From Celeribacter marinus (lineage in GTDB: Bacteria; Pseudomonadota; Alphaproteobacteria; Rhodobacterales; Rhodobacteraceae): a DNA stretch of 64,000 nt. The DNA is taken from positions 186,001 through 250,000 of the forward strand of contig NZ_CP012023.1 in the NCBI RefSeq assembly GCF_001308265.1, written 5' to 3'. The notes beneath the pieces are model-generated. The model saw only the letters and a list, made by a program, of their open reading frames with translations, was not told the origin of the DNA and made no database searches. Positions 62,157 to 64,000 of the stretch are shown here, piece after piece. Positions within the stretch are counted from its first letter, which is position 1, and every line of letters begins with the position of its first letter. A program made the position numbers and the translations under genes.

Positions 62157-63062
62157 TTAGAGTTTGACCAAAGCCCCACGGTGCAAAACCACCTGCGCCG
62201 AGAGCGCCATACCGGCCCGCAACGCCTCGGTTAGATCCGCGCCCTTCATACGGGCGGTCAAAAAGCCCGCGTTGAAACTGTCGCCTGCGGCTGTGCTGTC
62301 GACCGGTTGGACGGGATCTGGGTGCAATGTGAACCCGCCTTCGCCTTTGGACCACGCATAAAGCTCGTCGGCGCCGTTTTTGACGATCACCGTATGGGCG
62401 CCAAGGTTGCGGTAGCGTAGGGCCGTATCGGCGGGCTTTTTATCACCGAACATCACTTCCTCTTCGTCAAAGGACGGGAGCATGATGTCGGCAATTGCGG
62501 CGGCTTTGGACAGCCAGTCTTTGGTGGCTTCGGCATTTTCCCACAGGCGGGGGCGGATGTTGGTGTCAAACACCACCTCTGCGCCGTTTGCGCGGGCGCG
62601 CGAGAGCGCGTCGATCAGGTTTTGACGGTGGTCAGGCGACAGGATCGCAAGCGTAATGCCCGAGAACAATAAGATGCTTTCGCCATCGAACGCGGCGTCC
62701 AGACGGGCAGGGTCGGCGGCCAATAGTTTCGCCGCCGAGGTGTCGCGCCAATAGGCGAAACTGCGTTCGCCATTGTCGAGCTGGATCATATAGAGGCCAA
62801 CGGTGCGGTCCGCAATTCGGGTAATGTGATCGGTTTCGATGCCGGAGCTTTCGAGAAAGGCGAGCATACGGTCCGATACGGCATCCTCACCGGCGCAGGT
62901 CAGATATCCAACGTGATAGGCAGGATCATCGCCCAAACAGCGCCGTGCGTACCATGCGGTGTTGAGCGTATCGCCCGCAAAATTCATGTCGTATTTTCCG
63001 GCTCCGTCAGGAGCCATTTCCACCATGCATTCACCGATGGTCAAAAGCTTTTTATGCGCCAC
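62157..63062 (-). CDS. PfkB-family sugar kinase, probable 2-dehydro-3-deoxygluconokinase
   Basis: 301 residues from a GTG at 63062 (VAHKKLLTIGECMVEM), which has GAGGA upstream and overlaps the end of the GntR gene by 11 bases; longer in-frame sequence upstream is the GntR gene in another frame. PfkB/ribokinase fold: FAGDTLNTAWYARRCL, VGLYMIQLDNGERSFAYWRD (KdgK-like substrate region), VVFDTNIRPRLW, and the catalytic Asp in DSTAAGDSFNAGF. The GE-CM-VE N-terminus and the YWR motif fit KDG kinase (kdgK). With an FCD GntR regulator this points to hexuronate or gluconate breakdown. Confidence 0.85.
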   Translation of the reverse strand: MAHKKLLTIGECMVEMAPDGAGKYDMNFAGDTLNTAWYARRCLGDDPAYHVGYLTCAGEDAVSDRMLAFLESSGIETDHITRIADRTVGLYMIQLDNGERSFAYWRDTSAAKLLAADPARLDAAFDGESILLFSGITLAILSPDHRQNLIDALSRARANGAEVVFDTNIRPRLWENAEATKDWLSKAAAIADIMLPSFDEEEVMFGDKKPADTALRYRNLGAHTVIVKNGADELYAWSKGEGGFTLHPDPVQPVDSTAAGDSFNAGFLTARMKGADLTEALRAGMALSAQVVLHRGALVKL

Positions 63063-63804
63063 GTTCGTCCTCGTTTTCAAAATATTCGCTGTGTTCGGCA
63101 CGGATGTCGTGGATAATGTGCCCGATCCGTTCAAGATGGGTGCGCATGAGCGCGGACGCCGCCGAGGTATCGCGCGCTTTGATCGCATCGACGATCGCAC
63201 AGTGATCATCAAATGTCTGTTGTGATCCCTTTTCGAGCGAGAGGTAGCGTGCGCGGTCCATATGCGCCTTGTTGTCTTTGATGATTGTCCAGACTTTCGG
63301 GTGTCCTGCAATCTCACACAGCAGTTCATGAAGCGCGTCATCAAGTTCATGGAATTTGGTGCGATCTCCGTCATCCATTGCGATTTTTTGCGCCGCGAGG
63401 TTGGCCTCGATCCGCGCCAATCCGTCCTCGGTTATGTTCAAGATGGCGGCGCGCAGCACTTCCATCTCAAGGGCGGTGCGAATAAACCGCGCCTCTAGGA
63501 CAGCGGCAATTGAAATGGCCGTAACTGTGGTGGCACGTTGCGGGCGGATCCACAAAAACCCTTGTTGTGACAACCGGTAAAAGGCATCGCGCACAGGTTG
63601 GCGCGACACGCCCAACTGGCTGGCCACTTCGGCTTCGGACATTTTGGTGCCTGGGCGCAACTGCAATTCCACAATACGGTGGTAGAGCGCATCGTACACC
63701 ATGTCGGTGACAGAGGGGACGCGCGACTGGTCAATAGAGGTCAACTGAACGCGCGCCGCCAATCGTGCGGCTGTTGATTTTTGCTGTGGCGTATCATGGC
63801 CCAT
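63052..63804 (-). CDS. GntR-family regulator with FCD domain
   Basis: 250 residues from the ATG at 63804 (MGHDTPQQ; GGGAGA upstream); an upstream in-frame ATG at 63831 is less likely. Winged helix-turn-helix at about 30-95 (YDALYHRIVELQLRPGTKMSEAEVASQLGVSRQPVRDAFYRLSQQGFL). FCD effector domain at about 105-235 with metal-site residues in HELDDALHELLCEIAGH, KAHMDRARYLSL and FDDHCAIVDAI (Asp and three His). FadR-C/UxuR-type repressors of this form control sugar-acid genes. It overlaps the kinase gene and is divergent from an unseen gene to the right. Confidence 0.88.
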   Translation of the reverse strand: MGHDTPQQKSTAARLAARVQLTSIDQSRVPSVTDMVYDALYHRIVELQLRPGTKMSEAEVASQLGVSRQPVRDAFYRLSQQGFLWIRPQRATTVTAISIAAVLEARFIRTALEMEVLRAAILNITEDGLARIEANLAAQKIAMDDGDRTKFHELDDALHELLCEIAGHPKVWTIIKDNKAHMDRARYLSLEKGSQQTFDDHCAIVDAIKARDTSAASALMRTHLERIGHIIHDIRAEHSEYFENEDERGA

Positions 63805-63887
63805 GTGTCTGTCTCCCGTCAATATCGGCACTCTTATGCGCGACTTTTGGCATGAATGGCAATGTCATGTGTGGGGTGCGTGGCGCG

Positions 63888-63916
63888 TTGACTAGATTTG
63901 TCGTCTAGCATATTAG
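63888..63916 (+). promoter_or_regulatory. Sigma-70-type promoter with embedded inverted repeat
   Basis: TTGACT (63888-63893) and TATTAG (63911-63916) are separated by exactly 17 bases, facing right out of the window. The inverted repeat CTAGATTTGTCGTCTAG (63892-63908) fills the spacer, where a bound repressor would block RNA polymerase. The GntR regulator beside it is the likely binder. Confidence 0.45.
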
Positions 63917-64000
63917 TTGATCAGATTACACGGGACGCGCCAGAATCGCAAATCTATTTTGTGGCGGGCGTTTCGGAACTTTGACGGATGATAACGGAGA

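Noticed and set aside
1..64000. tRNA, rRNA, CRISPR arrays, insertion sequences, integrases or phage genes
   Set aside because: I looked for these on both strands by eye and saw none; no transposase-like or repeat-spacer pattern occurs. A tRNAscan or CRISPR tool could still find something small.

Overview
The window looks like chromosomal DNA of an alphaproteobacterium of the Rhodobacteraceae, most likely the marine Roseobacter group. The grounds are a C4-pathway 5-aminolevulinate synthase (hemA), a prfB without the programmed frameshift, a RodZ-like gene next to ispG, an iolC-DUF2090 fusion, many ABC/TRAP uptake systems and moderately high GC. I saw no rRNA, tRNA, CRISPR array, insertion sequence or phage gene. 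Nearly all of the DNA is coding; the only clearly gene-poor stretch is about 10.97-12.35 kb.

Layout. (1) 1-6.9 kb: a myo-inositol catabolic operon on +, with the tail of a Gfo/Idh/MocA dehydrogenase, iolC fused to DUF2090, iolD, iolE, iolB and a TIM-barrel isomerase. iolD carries an in-frame tandem DNA repeat. (2) 7.1-8.6 kb: a methyltransferase-like gene and a sulfotransferase-like gene. (3) 8.6-11 kb on -: a membrane-anchored LytTR regulator followed by urate hydroxylase puuD. (4) 11-12.6 kb: gene-poor DNA with a hairpin cluster, a remnant that resembles the N-terminus of an M48 peptidase, and a small conserved membrane protein. (5) 12.6-26.9 kb: housekeeping genes, namely an S41 peptidase, an M20 dipeptidase, hemA with an FNR-type site, a RodZ-like protein, ispG, a DsbA-like protein, an aminotransferase, a cell-wall amidase, PBP1A and prfB.

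(6) 27-33 kb: a sulfide/persulfide cluster on +, with two YeeE/YedE half-proteins, a persulfide-dioxygenase-like metallo-hydrolase, a DUF442 sulfurtransferase, a DUF442-SQR fusion and a SulP permease. Sulfide or thiosulfate would be imported, oxidised to persulfide, passed on by the DUF442 proteins and oxidised further, with sulfite or sulfate leaving through SulP. (7) 33-38.3 kb on -: a LacI regulator, a TIM-barrel isomerase, a Gfo/Idh/MocA dehydrogenase and TRAP permease subunits dctQ and dctM with no dctP. (8) 38.6-53.1 kb on +: a sugar ABC importer, a GH2 beta-mannosidase, a D-lyxose/mannose-isomerase-type enzyme, a second TIM-barrel plus Gfo/Idh/MocA pair, an aldo/keto reductase, a GH43 beta-xylosidase, a beta-propeller protein and a di-haem peroxidase. 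Together 7 and 8 look like a hemicellulose-oligosaccharide (mannoside/xyloside) utilisation locus.

(9) 53.1-62.1 kb: an FG-GAP/UnbV protein and a ROK repressor on -, divergent from xylF-xylH-xylG-xylB-xylA (xylose import, isomerisation and phosphorylation). (10) 62.2-64 kb on -: an FCD-type GntR regulator and a KdgK-type sugar kinase, with a promoter-like site facing a gene beyond the right edge. Rho-independent terminators separate most of these blocks.
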